From contig CM065297.1 of the NCBI GenBank assembly GCA_032871835.1, positions 38,999,098 to 39,063,097 on the forward strand: a DNA stretch of 64,000 bases. Direction: 5' to 3'. This DNA is from Dipteronia dyeriana. Taxonomy: Eukaryota; Streptophyta; Magnoliopsida; Sapindales; Sapindaceae. The translations under genes were made by a program, and so were the position numbers. Positions 45,976 through 56,834 of this stretch are shown in pieces; position 1 is the first letter of the stretch; every line of letters begins with the position of its first letter. The notes beneath the pieces were generated by a model, which saw nothing but the letters and a program-made list of their open reading frames with translations, did not search any database and was not told where the DNA came from.

Positions 45976-46688
45976 TATAGTAAGTGTGTCATATCTTTCA
46001 TCCCCATGTTCTCTAGATGCCCATCAAAACTCTTTTGTGGAAGAGCCTTTGTAAAGGGATCTGCTAGATTATCTTCTGACGTGATCTTGGTAATCGTCAC
46101 GTCACCCCTATGTACAATTTCTCTCACCAGGTGATACTTTTTTCAATGTGTTTCCCTCTCTTGTGACTTCTTGGTTCTTTCGAATTAGCCATTGCTCCAT
46201 TATTGTCACAATAGATTGTGATCTGCTTATTCGCATAAGGAACCACTTCCAAGTCAATCAGGAATTGGCGGAGCCAGACAACCTCTTAAGCAACCTCACA
46301 TGCGGCAACATACTCGGCTTCCATGGTGGAATCAGCAATAGAAGATTGCTTGATACTCCTCCATATGACTGTCACTCCTCCATATGACTGCCTCTCCTCC
46401 AATACTAAACACAGATCCTGATGTTGATCTCTTGGAGTCAGAATCTGACTGAAAATTAGAATCTGTATACCCAACAGGAATTAAATCCCCTACAGAGTAT
46501 ACAAGTATATAATCTCTCATTCTCCTATAATACTTGAAAATATGCTTGACTGCTGTCCAGTGATTAGGATCAAGCGTCGATTGAAACCTGCTAACTATGC
46601 CCAAAACAAAAAAACTATCTGGTCTAGTACAGAGCATTGCATACATGAGACTTCTAACTGCTGAAGCATATGGAAACCTACTCATGAA
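45976..46688 (-). pseudogene. RNase H of A4
   Basis: Open for 117 codons from 46685: 'MSRFPYASAVRSLMYAMLC', 'HWTAVKHIFKYYRRMRDYIL', 'VGYTDSNFQSDSDSKRSTSG' and 'GGEAVIWRS', where a 19-bp tandem duplication (units at 46356 and 46375) shifts the frame. The remainder, 'ADSTMEAEYVAACE' and the end block with 'KSFDGHLE', can be read in other frames. The second RNase H aspartate position is asparagine in 'TDSNF'. Confidence 0.82.
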
Positions 46689-47500
46689 TTACTCTTCATG
46701 CTCATTCTTAGGAACTTGTTCCTTAGAAAGTTTTATTCCATGTCTGAAAGGTAACATACCTTTCTTGGAATCTTGCATGGAAAACCTAGACAAGATTTTA
46801 TCTATGTATGAAGCTTGGGATAATGCAATCGTTCTATTCTTTCTATCCCATATGACTTGGATAGCAAGATTATAACTTGCTTCTCCTGAGTCCTTCATAT
46901 CAAATTGTTTTGCTAACCATTCTTTTACTGATGTCAATAGACCTATATCGTTTCCGGTGAGGAGAATATCATACAAATGGTTCCTCAAGGTTTTGAATAA
47001 ATCCAAAACTTTTCTTGGCTTAATCGAACCTTATGTTCCAGGATCTGGATGCTTGCTTCCATCCATATATGGATCTTTACAACTTGCATACTCTTTCCTC
47101 TTGGCCTTTTTCAATGAATCCTTATGGTTGCATCATATAGAGGCTTTCGTCAAGACTTCCATTGAGGAAAGCTGTCTTGACGTCCATTTACAAAATCTCT
47201 AGGTCTAGAGATGCCATAATGGATAAGAGAATCCTAAAGCATAAATGCAGGAGAGAAGGTTTCTTCATAATCGATACCTTCTTTCTGTGTATAACCTTTA
47301 GCTACCAATCTAGCTTTAAAGGTTTCCACATTTCCATCCATTCCTCTTTTCCTCTTGTTTACCCACTTGCACCTGATGGGTTTTATCCCTTTAGGCAAGT
47401 CTATAAGAGACCAGACTTTGTTTTTGAACATAGATTCAATTTCGGATAGCATTGCCTTTTTGCCAATGGCGACAATCAACATCTTTCATTACTTCCTTGT
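46689..47500 (-). pseudogene. Reverse transcriptase of A4; YVDD box lost
   Basis: N-terminal piece (47482-47234): '[19 protein letters not shown]', '[19 protein letters not shown]', '[16 protein letters not shown]'. The middle is frameshifted. The C-terminal piece (47006-46689) runs 'TLRNHLYDILLTGNDIGLL': the segment that should hold CVYKR...VLYVDD is deleted and only the DILL after it remains. The piece continues with 'QASYIDKILSRFSMQDSKKG'. The enzyme would be inactive. Confidence 0.85.
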
Positions 47501-47559
47501 ATGTATAACTATCATCATCGTCCAAAAGATTCTTTACAGATTCTCCTAGACGGATGTAT

Positions 47560-48472
47560 CTGTCGGGATGTCTACTAACCCTCTCACTAAAATAAGGTAT
47601 GGTAGATTATTGATCTTGTGTTGGCACGGAACTTACAATTGGGATTGGTTGTGATACCTCTTGTGAAATTGTATCTTCTGAAAGTTCATTTAGGACAATT
47701 CTACTTTTAGGCACAAAATTATTCATATAGTCCTCTTCCATAAATTTAGCTTTTGTTGAAACAAACACTTTAAGATCTGAAGGACTATAGAAAAAATATC
47801 CTTTTGTTCCTTTTGGATACCCTACAAATATGCATGTTTCTAAACGGGACTCCATATTTTCTATCTTTCCTTTTAACACGTGTGTAGTACATCCAAATAT
47901 CCTTAAGTGTTGTAAACTAGGTTTTGGCCCGGTTCTTAACTCATGTGATGTTTTAGGAACCGACTTAGATGGTACAACGTTTAGAATGTACATAGCAGTT
48001 TGTAAAGCATATCCCCAAAAAGAATTAGGAAGCGTTGCATAACTCCATATAGACCTAACCATGTCCAAAAGAGTTATATTTCTCCTTTCTGCCAGCCCAT
48101 TTTGTTGAGGTGTACCTAGTGCAGAAAACTGAGAAATTAACTCATTATCAATAAGATATTGTTGAAACTCACCAGATAGATATTCTCCACAACGATAAAA
48201 CTTCAAGATTTTTATGCGTTTCTCAAGCTAATTTTCTACTTCAGCTTTAAAAGCTTTGAACATGTCAAAAGCATCCAACTTATGTCTCTTGAGATACACA
48301 TAGCCAAATCTTGAGTGATCATCCGTGAAAGTGATGAGGTACTCATATCCACCTCTTGATTGAATACTCATAGGTCTACACACATCAGTGTATCAATCCT
48401 AAACATTCGATGGCTCTTGTGACTTTGGTCATAAACGACCTTTTGGTCATTTTACTTTCCAAACAAGATTCA
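47560..48472 (-). pseudogene. Integrase of A4
   Basis: Open for 199 codons (48206-47607): '[19 protein letters not shown]', 'GTPQQNGLAERRNITLLDMV' with the catalytic glutamate, '[19 protein letters not shown]', 'LRIFGCTTHVLKGK', '[20 protein letters not shown]'. Upstream (48472-48207) the core with 'LMRHK' and 'YEYLITFTDDHSRFGY'-like residues is frameshifted. The catalytic R-S-D motif reads 'KFYRCGE', so the second aspartate is lost. Confidence 0.82.
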
Positions 48473-48744
48473 CAACACATTTGATCCCACTCAAATGCTA
48501 ACTAAAGAATTAACAACTTTGACAAGATAAAGGAGCCCAACCTTTTTCTTAATATGGGAATATTGTTCAATAAAAAATAAAGAATTGTGTCTACCTCATA
48601 CATATCTAGATGTATGAACAATTCTTCTTTTCTCATAGTCTTTTGACCTTATGATTATTTACTTTTGACAATTATAATAATTAAACTATAAATGCTACAA
48701 GATTTGTTAAACTAGAAATCACTTTATTCATATGAAAAGATTCT
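48473..48744 (-). repeat. 5' LTR remnant of A4, inner part
   Basis: Matches family A LTR bases about 50-318 (shared words ACACATTTGATCCCACTC, GACAATTATAATAATTAAACT). It joins integrase directly at about 48472, so some 1.9 kb of LTR plus leader, gag and protease are gone. The last five bases, ATTCT, are the target duplication of G. Confidence 0.85.
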
Positions 48745-49640
48745 TGTCGTATGCGAATTTTACCAAGCATACACGTCATTTGACAGGAAGGAGAAAATAG
48801 CCAGGTGGACACCCAAATGGGCACTCAGGAAATATCCTACGAGGCATCATTAAAGAGAAGAAAACCCAAGTAAACCAGTAGCATGGCAACTCGGGATCAA
48901 CTAAATTACTCCGAATCGATTAAAAGTACTCGGGATTAACCAAAAAGCATCTTCTACTCGGGCTCAAAAGGATCTACTAGGGACCAACCAGTGTTATTCT
49001 TACCCGGGATAAATGCGACCCGAATAAGAAACTTGGTGCTTAATTCACACGGATTAAGTAATTAAATATGTCAAGATATTCATCAGGAAGAATCCCAAAG
49101 AGAACAGAATACTGAGCTAGAAGAATCCTCAATCAGGAAACAACTTGATTTCGCTACAAAGACTACATTCTTATAAGGAAACAAGTCCAAATAAAACTGC
49201 ACTACTAGGATCTCACTCGATTTCCATAAGAGACTCTGAAACAGGAAAGAAGACAAATCAACCTCAAGCAAGTAACTGAATCACAATTAAATACAAAGAT
49301 CTTGTATTACTTGTACAAAGCAGATTAGGGTCCTATAAACATATAAATAGACCCACAATCTCGTTCCAAGAGATATAGGCATTATAACATATACAGCAAG
49401 CGACAGAAAAATAACGAGAGAAAAAAAAGAGATCGAGAGCTTGTAAATATCATATTTTCATAGTGGATTTTGGTTTGGTTGATCCTTCAACCACCCGTGG
49501 ACGTTTCTCCGGTCATCAGAGTTTTACCACATAAAACTTGTGTCTTCGCTACTCTCTCTGAATCTCTTTCTCTTTGAATCAATAGCCAAAATCCAATCCT
49601 TGTTGGCTTTTCTGACATAATCCAGAAATCGACGTCAACA
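48745..49640 (+). repeat. 5' LTR of G
   Basis: Starts TGTCGTATGCGAATTTTACC, ends CGACGTCAACA. Contains many ACTCGGG words. The promoter is probably TATAAATA at 49342-49349, followed by the start of the U5-like pyrimidine-rich region. Confidence 0.93.
49342..49349 (+). promoter_or_regulatory. TATA box of G 5' LTR
   Basis: ACATATAAATAGACCC about 290 bp before the LTR end; repeated in the 3' LTR at 57438-57445. The position suits the R-region start of a plant gypsy LTR. Confidence 0.7.
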
Positions 49641-49658
49641 ATTGGCACTAGAAGGAGG
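49641..49658 (+). other. Primer-binding site candidate of G
   Basis: ATTGGCACTAGAAGGAGG directly follows the LTR. TTGGC(A/G)C at this position is usual for Tat-like gypsy elements and differs from the tRNA-Met site of the copia elements and S. I do not assign the tRNA. Confidence 0.6.
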
Positions 49659-49686
49659 GGTTGAACCTCCGAACTTGTTAAAAGCA

Positions 49687-51114
49687 ATGGCAGGAAGTAG
49701 AAGCAGTTCAGGGAAAGGCCAAAAATCACCAGGTGATTTCCATGTTGGCAACACGTCACAAGATCCTGCAGCAAACACAGAAAACCAGCATGCACACCTG
49801 GCAGGGATCCAGCATGTTCCTCCAACCAACAGAGATCTTACGATGCGTTTCCAAGAGGCCCTGAAGCAATTGTTTACAGACGCAGCAAGGGAAGGGATTG
49901 ATTTACTGGCTGCAGGAGCATATACTCCAAATTCTCCACCCGTAAGGCGCCATTCGGTGGTGGTTGGGCCAAGAATAACTATGCCAGAAACCAGAAGGAA
50001 CTCTTCCCTAATCAACCCGGCTAGACAGGAAACACTTGAAGAGGAACAACATCACCAGAGGCTGGACCACAATCAAACAGTACGCACTAGACACTGTAAA
50101 TATGATCGACACAGGGATCGATCGTCATCAGAAGATAGCGATCGACCTCATCGCAAACGTCAATACGGAGTCATGCGAGAATATCGACATCAAAGTGAAA
50201 AGCCAAAAAGAATGACAGTTACCCAACGGTTCAACCGTCGAGGAAGCCCGGTGGGGGACAGAGATGTCATGATCCAGAGCCTATCTCAAGAAGTCGAGAA
50301 CAATAGGCGTCGGATGGATGCATTGGTCAGACGTTATGGCTATAACGATTTATCTGACGACGACTCAAACAGCCCATTTACCAAGGAAATCTTGCAGACC
50401 CCTTTCCTAGAAAGGTTCAGGATGCCACATGTGGAGCAGTTTAAGAAAGACACGGACCCGAAAGAGCATGTGAGAAGCTATAAAAGCGCCATGGCCCAGT
50501 ATGCACACTGCGATCCCTTATTATGTCTCAACTTTCCACAAACTTTGGGAGACAGAGGATCGAGGTGGTTCGGAAGGTTACCTTCAACAAGCATCAAGAG
50601 TTTCAGTGAATTAAGCAGGAGCTTCTCAAGGCAATTCCTAAGTAACATTCACAGGAAAAAGTCAGTGGCTCATCTTGCTCAAATAAAACAAGGCAAAGAT
50701 GAGTCACTAAAGAAATATCTAAGGATATTCGGCCAAGGGGTATCAGAGATTGGCAGTGCAAACGATGAAGCCATAATCGTTTTATTCATTAATAATTTGC
50801 AGAATGGACAGCTATCCTTTGATTTGAGAAGAGCATGGCCTACTAGATATGCTGACATGATGGATATGGCAAGAGGATACGCATTGGCCGAAGAACAAGA
50901 ATTATCTACAGTAGGGAGCTATATGCACGGAGGAAAGCTCGAACAGAAGGATGTTGAAACCAAAGGGCAGAATCAAAATGGAAATCTAAAAGGGAAAGGT
51001 AAGGAGAAAAACAAGGATGGGGGTAATGGGATCAATGCCGAATGGTCCACAAGAAATACCGAGGCTGATATACCAATTACACCCATCTGCAGAAAAAACA
51101 AGAAGAAATTTTAG
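49687..51114 (+). CDS. Gag of element G
   Basis: 475 codons from the first ATG (49687); the frame is open to 49642 but that codon is TTG inside the primer site. The N-terminal third is polar, followed by an Arg/His-rich region ('RHCKYDRHRDRSSSEDSDRP'). The retrotransposon gag domain (about residues 230-400) has 'FRMPHVEQFKKDTDPKEHVR', 'GSRWFGRLPSTSIKSFSELS', 'FLSNIHRKKSVAHLAQIKQG' and 'ESLKKYLRIFGQGVSEI', matching the RWF...LP...SI..F...L and QG..E.L..Y..RF blocks of plant gypsy capsids. The frame ends at TAG just before the zinc-finger region, reached in another frame. This is the most intact coding sequence in the window. Confidence 0.85.
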   Translation: MAGSRSSSGKGQKSPGDFHVGNTSQDPAANTENQHAHLAGIQHVPPTNRDLTMRFQEALKQLFTDAAREGIDLLAAGAYTPNSPPVRRHSVVVGPRITMPETRRNSSLINPARQETLEEEQHHQRLDHNQTVRTRHCKYDRHRDRSSSEDSDRPHRKRQYGVMREYRHQSEKPKRMTVTQRFNRRGSPVGDRDVMIQSLSQEVENNRRRMDALVRRYGYNDLSDDDSNSPFTKEILQTPFLERFRMPHVEQFKKDTDPKEHVRSYKSAMAQYAHCDPLLCLNFPQTLGDRGSRWFGRLPSTSIKSFSELSRSFSRQFLSNIHRKKSVAHLAQIKQGKDESLKKYLRIFGQGVSEIGSANDEAIIVLFINNLQNGQLSFDLRRAWPTRYADMMDMARGYALAEEQELSTVGSYMHGGKLEQKDVETKGQNQNGNLKGKGKEKNKDGGNGINAEWSTRNTEADIPITPICRKNKKKF

Positions 51115-52163
51115 CCATATTGGAAGAAAAGAATATGGTGTAAGAACCGCGACAAAAATCTCAGTTCGCCCGGAGAGATGCAACAAAGTATTGCAAATTT
51201 CACAAGGAAGCCGGGCACGAGACTTCAAAGTGTTTCCAGCTCAAAGATTACATAGAGACTCTTTTTCGGGAAGGGCACCTGCGAGATGTAATCTTAAAAA
51301 AAGATGAGAAATCAGAAACTAGGAAAGAAGTTAAGGCAGATCACTCTATACGAAATCAATGGCTCAATCCCGAGGCCAATAAGCTAATACATACGATATA
51401 CGAAGGTCCCTCTACCGGGAAAAGCAACCGAGAACGAACTCAGGAAATCAGAGAAACAATAGAAGCAAGGAATAACTTTGACGTAAACTCGGTTGAGCCA
51501 GACCCGAAAAGGGTGAAGGAAGGATGGGACCCGATAGTCTTTACAGAGGTAGATTCCCATGGTGTCGATGTTCGGCCTAATGATGCCTTGGTTATAAGTG
51601 CCCGGATTGGTCATCGGAAAGTCTGGAGAATTTTAATAGATAATGGGAGTTCAGCAGACATCCTCAATGTGGCCGTCTATGACCAGTTAAGGCTAGAACG
51701 AAAATATTTACAGCCTTTCCATACTCCATTAAGGGGGTTTGGAGGGATAGAAGCCAGGTCACTCGGAACGGTAAAACTGCCTGTGAAGATTGGAACAACA
51801 CCTTGCCAGAGGACTATCCTGCTCGACTTTGTGGTAGTTGACTTAGACAATTGGCCGTATAATGCATTATTGGGTCGGTCATTCCTGAATAAAACAAGGG
51901 CTGTAACCGCCATTTATGCATTAATGATCAAGTTCCCGACAGACCAGGGGGTCGGGATAGTCAAGGGATCCCAAGAGATGGCCAGAAGAGCAAACCTGTC
52001 AGTATACAAAGGGGAGAATGATGCTGAACAGGTGTGCACCATAATCCAGCCAAATCAGTATAAAGAATCCTTATCATTCAAGTTGGATCCAATGAAGGAT
52101 TTAAATGAATCCAAAGCAGAACCAGTTGAAGTGATTAAAAGAACCATATAAGGTGGCCAAGAT
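51057..52163 (+). pseudogene. Zinc finger and aspartic protease of G, frameshifted from gag
   Basis: In the frame one base behind gag: 'YTNYTHLQKKQEEILAIL', a stop, 'YCKFHKEAGHETSKCFQLKD' (the C-x2-H...GH-x4-C finger of Tat-like elements, about 51189) and 'IETLFREGHL', then from 51513 open for 212 codons. The protease active site at 51639-51653 reads DNGSS in 'RILIDNGSSADIL', the usual Tat form, and 'YNALLGRSFLNKTRAV' is the flap-side C-terminal block. Two stops (about 51066 and 51138) lie before the finger. The protease itself looks intact but is cut off from gag by the shift. Confidence 0.85.
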
Positions 52164-52328
52164 CGGGGCTAACTGGGAGGAAAATTCAAGCAAGACCGCA
52201 CCAATCCGCTTAAAGAGTACAAGATCTTAGGAATAGTCGGCCATGGAGCTCATTGGATTGCTTGACCCAATGGAGGGGTTTTACCCCGACCATACAATGC
52301 CCAATATCTGAAGATTTTCTATCCTTAA
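52164..52328 (+). pseudogene. C-terminal end of pol of G, fused after protease
   Basis: 'GANWEEN' and then, after a short shift, 'YKILGIVGHGAHWIA*PNGG' and 'VLPRPYNAQYLKIFYP' with a stop at 52326-52328. This is the conserved last stretch of plant gypsy integrase (G-x-N-W-E-G-P-Y ... L-P-R-x-W-N-A-x-x-L-K-x-F-Y). Its position less than 20 codons after the protease frame shows that RT, RNase H and the integrase core were deleted as a block. Confidence 0.78.
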
Positions 52329-52920
52329 TATATATATTTTTATATTAAATATTTTATTCTTTCTTCTAGTCAGGACAATATTAGTCAGGATAAATATTAA
52401 ACTGTAGTTTAAATCTTTGTTGATTTTTTACAGTAATAAATAAAACTACTCGGAATTTCTGAAAGGATAGTATCTAGCTCGGGATTTCCAAAAAAAGGCA
52501 TATGATAATAAGAACATATGGAAGCAGAGCATGATAATAAGAACATGCAAATAGAATTCTCGGGACTATCAAATCTTGAATGGGCGAAGAAGCTCGTAGG
52601 AGCATGCCAGCCGAGCATGGTCAAAATGACCTTCGTAAAAAGGCAAACCCGATGCACCAGACTCTAGAAAAATGTTCGGGACGCTATCGGGAGAAATTTC
52701 GATGAAATGCGTAGCTGTGTTTAAGCAATTTTTTTTTTAAAAAGAGCTCAACGATTCAGCAAACCCTTGCGCATAAAAACGGGGGAGACGTCCTTGGTAT
52801 TGCATAAGGACTCGAACGTATGATCATGGTGAGCCTTGATGTAATGTTCGGGTTGCAACCGGGTATGAAACACAAGTGTAAACCTGCCTGTTTCAAGATG
52901 ACTCGGTTAACAATAAAGAG
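52329..52920 (+). other. 3' untranslated spacer of G
   Basis: AT-rich, then words with CTCGGG and CCCGA like those in the LTR. No coding motif on either strand. Long 3' spacers between pol and the 3' LTR are usual in Tat-like elements. Confidence 0.6.
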
Positions 52921-53262
52921 CCAGTTTAAAAAGATACTTAGCAATTGAAGTCATTCGGGTAACAACCGGTTTAATAATATACTCGGTTAAGTTACCCGAA
53001 CATGGAAAAAGCCAGTTTAATAAGATACTTGGCAATTGAAGTCATTCGGGTAACAACCGGTTTAATAAGATACTCGGTTAAGTTACCCGAACATCGAAGA
53101 AGCCAGTTTAATAAGATACTTGGCAATTGAAGTCATTCGGGTAACAACCGGTTTAATAAGATACTCGGTTAAGTTACCCGAACATCGAAGAAACCAGTTC
53201 AATAAGATACTCGATTTAGTTACCCGAACATTGAAGAAGCCAGTTTAATACAGCACTCGGCA
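52921..53262. repeat. 91-bp tandem array in the 3' region of G
   Basis: Units start at 52921, 53012, 53103 and 53194 with a partial unit at 53240. Each begins CCAGTTTAATAAGATACT and contains ATTCGGGTAACAACCGG, a short palindrome-like core. Units two and three are almost identical; the fourth is shortened to 46 bp. Similar hypervariable arrays in this part of Tat/Ogre elements are known to seed satellites. Confidence 0.92.
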
Positions 53263-53639
53263 ACAATCAGCAATAAACAGATCAAGACCATTCAATTCAA
53301 AATAAATTAAAATTTCATTGCTCCTAAACGAATGGTTACAGATCAAAGAGTGGTTCTTTACAGGTAAAAAAAAACAGAATTTTATACAGTTCTACAAAAT
53401 TAAGGTTGCGAGGATTTCGAGCCTTTACCAATACTCGGATCTGGCACCATCTTTTACTCACGAAGCAGGCTCTTATTAGACGGCCAAGCGATATTGTCGA
53501 CAATATCATCCTTCCACTGGCTGTAATCTTCACCCGGGGCTAGCCCGACATCTGGGATTACACCCTCAACCGACTATTTACTTGTATAAAAGATCGAGAG
53601 AGAATGCTCAGACAGAATCTCTAAATGCATGGGATGGGG
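53263..53639. other. Spacer downstream of the antisense gene of G
   Basis: No coding motif. On the minus strand this would be the 3' untranslated region and terminator of the antisense gene; AAATAAATT-type words (about 53298-53312, reverse AATTTATTTT) could serve polyadenylation, but this is not demonstrable. Confidence 0.4.
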
Positions 53640-56356
53640 CTATTTGCCTTGACTATGACAATAGGCTCTCCATTTCTTCATCGTCATCCGAAGAGATTCC
53701 AAGGACCGGTCCACATGATGTTTGATTGACAGCTCCCAATTAGCTCGGGCCTTCTCAGTCTCCCTATTCTTAACTTTAAAGAACTTGCCGGTCGAAACTA
53801 GCCCACGTTGAAACTCCCGAAGAAGTAGAGCATCGTAAGCAGGGGATCTCTTAAAATGATCCACCCCTTGGACTTCAAGTTCCAACCTGGCCTCTCGGGA
53901 TAGGGATTCAACTGTCAACACTTGGCGCTCCAGATCTTTGATTTTTTGGTCATATGCTGACCTCGACTACTCTGCCTCCTGCTCAAACTTAAGCATGGAT
54001 TCTTCAGTAGAAGATAGGAGATGCTGAAGTGATGCATCCTTCTCAACTGCCAAAGATGCCTTCACATCGGCTTCAACCTGCTTCGCCAGACAATGGTCGG
54101 TGAATATCTATACAGAACCGACCTCCTGCTGGTAAGCTTTCTTGGCTCGAGAACGGCCCTCATCACTTGCCTTCAGATGAGCCTCTAGTCGCCTTATTCG
54201 ATCAGCTTGATGTTGCTGCGTCTGAACTAACTCAGCGAATTCGGCCACAATCTGTAAAGAGATATACTTAGAAATCTAACAGAAGCAAAACAATAGAGGA
54301 GTCGGATTTAACTTACATAAGATGCGCCGTTAAAAACATTTTAAAGACGTTCGGTCAGGGAACCATCCCGAAAGCAGTTCCGCGGTCTTTCCCGATAAAA
54401 TCCCGACCGGAGGACATCTCCCGTAGCATATCCTGAAGAGAAAGGAATAAAGGAACCCCCGAGAGTTTAGCTCCCAGGTTTCCAAACTCAAGGGAAGGAG
54501 AAACCCTGTTCGGTTCTAAGGATGGAGAAAGATTTGAAGGAACCCCCGAAGGTTAAGCCCCCATATTTCTAACATCGGGGTAGAAGAAGCCCTACTCGGT
54601 TCTGAAGCGGTCGCATCTACTGATGCTCCAGTGCCAACACTCGGGGCAATCTCATCCGCAATATCTTCATCACTGGAGTCGATAAATGAGACTACCCGAG
54701 GAACTTCGAGAGGACGAGACGGCAAGCTAACTGTCTATCGCTTCTCACCCCGAGAATGGTGGAAGTTAAGGTCAACAGCAGGATCTTCCTACAGATCGTC
54801 CCGGAAAGACTCAAAGAATTCGGCACCTGCAGGCACTTAATCCATCAAGACGTTACCACCGTCGCAGGCTTCAATCAGTCCAATAAGCTCTTCACCCTAT
54901 TATCAGGCAGTTGGGTGTCAGTTGGCTCACTTTGGCCACTTGGACCAGCAAAATCCTGAGTAGAAGGCTGAGCACCCCGATCAACGCACTCGGGAATTTG
55001 TTCCTCAGCAATATCAGTTTCCTCATCAGGCTCGGGTTGAGCAATACCCTCATCACCCTAATGGGAGGCTTATTTTCTACTCGTCTGCAGAATCAACTTC
55101 ACCTGGCGAGCCTCAAGATCGCTGACGATGTCTGTATCGAACACTTAAAAAAAAAGATTCATATCAGAAAATGAAAAGCATAAAAATACAATAGAAAGGG
55201 CACCGGGTTACTTACATCGCCTGCGATGGCTCGAAATCTGTCTGAAGAAGCTGAGCTTTATCAAATCTTCCTCTTTAAAAAGAAAGATCTTGCTCCTCTT
55301 CTCCAGTGTACGAACAGCTGCCCGAGTCAGCCTCTTCAGCTCAGAATCATTATAATCAATTATTTTTCTGTTCCACACTTAGGGGGAACAGAAGAAATGG
55401 GAAACACTTAACACCATTCGAAAATCCCCATATCCAACTGTGACGTTGAGCCCGAGAGACCCTTTAGTAAAAAACCAACTGTTCTTCCAGAACTTGTTGG
55501 ATGTAGGGAATCCCCATACAAAACCCTTCTTTTTGGGGTCATCAGAGGTGTCGACCTCTCGATTCACCTTTGCTCCTTTGGGGACCCAGCCATCCGATGG
55601 AGTAGATACAAGAAAAAATGTCCCAGTTTTGCTAACCTGCCTCAGCGTAAAGAAATGCTTAATTTCATTTGGGGAAAGCGGCGAAAGGTTCATTCGTTTG
55701 AACATATGCCACACGCACATTAAGATTTTATAACTATTCGGGGCCAATTGAGCTGGGGCTATCCCTGCTTCAGCCAAAAACCAGGCAATAAATGGTTGAG
55801 AGGGAAGTGTGATGCCGCAGCAAAGCATGGATCCGTAAATTGTGACCATACCCTCAAGAGGATTCCATACGGCTCTATCCCCCGCAGGAACCAAAGTGAC
55901 CGAGTCGGGCAAGTCCAATCGGGAGCGGTATTTTTCTATCTCAGCTGGCCCGACCACATTCGGCTCAGTATCAAAACCACTTGGGCGAGTATCAGAAAAC
56001 GAAAGACGAGACGCCCTGTACACCTCATCATTGTCACCCTCGTTAACAGTCTGTTCCCTAGTCTGAACGCTGCTCGAGCCGTGCTTGTATACCTTACTTC
56101 TGATCTGATGTTTATCCATCCTTCAAAAAGATACCCTGTGATCAGAAATATCAGAATCAGAACTAGATGGAGAACTCGATACAGGGCTGAAAGTGACATC
56201 AGGGTGAAGCCCAGAAACATATACCTCTAAGAATTTAGGTTCATCTATTGGGATATCCCCTAGTAATGGTAGAATGCAAGAAACTAACTGGAAATCTCCA
56301 CGTTCTAATACATCAAAAGCGATTTTAAAGAGACGATGGCGGGAGGATGGCCCCAT
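53640..56356 (-). pseudogene. Antisense spliced gene of G ('putative gypsy type transposon' protein)
   Basis: Minus-strand gene. From ATG 56356 one frame runs to about 55216 with three changes: a lone TGA at 56123-56125 before 'MDKHQIRSKVYK', an open stretch of 246 codons (56119-55379), and a TAA at 55379-55381 before 'IIDYNDSELKRLTRAAV'. The 246-codon part holds 'IAWFLAEAGIAPAQLAPNSY', 'ILMCVWHMFKRM' and 'SKTGTFFLVSTPSDGW', which resemble the Transposase_28/putative gypsy-type transposon family of plants. Donor GTAAGT lies at 55215 and another at 54316. The intron 54316-54252 ends TTTACAG and joins 'SLTER...NVFNGASY' to 'IVAEFAELVQTQQHQADRIR', a coiled coil that ends in 'MKKWRAYCHSQGK' at 53640. 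Two more stops sit in the coil. The role of these proteins is unknown. Confidence 0.7.
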
Positions 56357-56834
56357 TAAAACTAACCTTGAATTGAGATTGATGGAAGATCTTCAAACGG
56401 AGAATCGTTAACTTTTGGATAAAGAAATCTGAGTTTAAAGAAATACCTGCTGAAAATTGCTGAGAATAAACCAATGATGTCTCTCAGCCAAGAATTTAAA
56501 AAGGGGACGACACGAAACCCTAAGATTTTTTTGATGAAACTCGATGACGTATGCGGCGTTTGAGGAGACGTAAAAATCGTTTCTCATAAATGATATTGAA
56601 AAACGAAGAGACGAGGGACACGTGTCAAAACAAGAAGTAGCCCTCGACCGTAAGAACTTCAAAACGTCGCCATCATTTAAGATATTGCGTAATAAAGCGA
56701 ATCGAAATTATAGGGTCACCATTAAGGAAAGACATTATTACAAGACGGTTATTCTGACGAGTAAAAATTAAGATGATTAAAATACTCTTTGCCTGAAATG
56801 AAATTTACTTGGCAAAATTTTTTTAAAGGGGTAT
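56357..56834. other. Upstream region of the antisense gene, and polypurine tract
   Basis: On the minus strand this is the likely promoter and 5' leader of the antisense gene; I find no clear TATA box. On the plus strand it ends in AAAGGGGTA (56826-56834), a polypurine tract directly before the 3' LTR. Confidence 0.5.

Noticed and set aside
49642..49686. Extended N-terminus of G gag
   Set aside because: The upstream codon is TTG inside the primer-binding site; the first ATG is at 49687.
49635..50015. Long minus-strand frame opposite gag of G
   Set aside because: Shadow of the gag frame, no motif, and it overlaps the primer-binding site.
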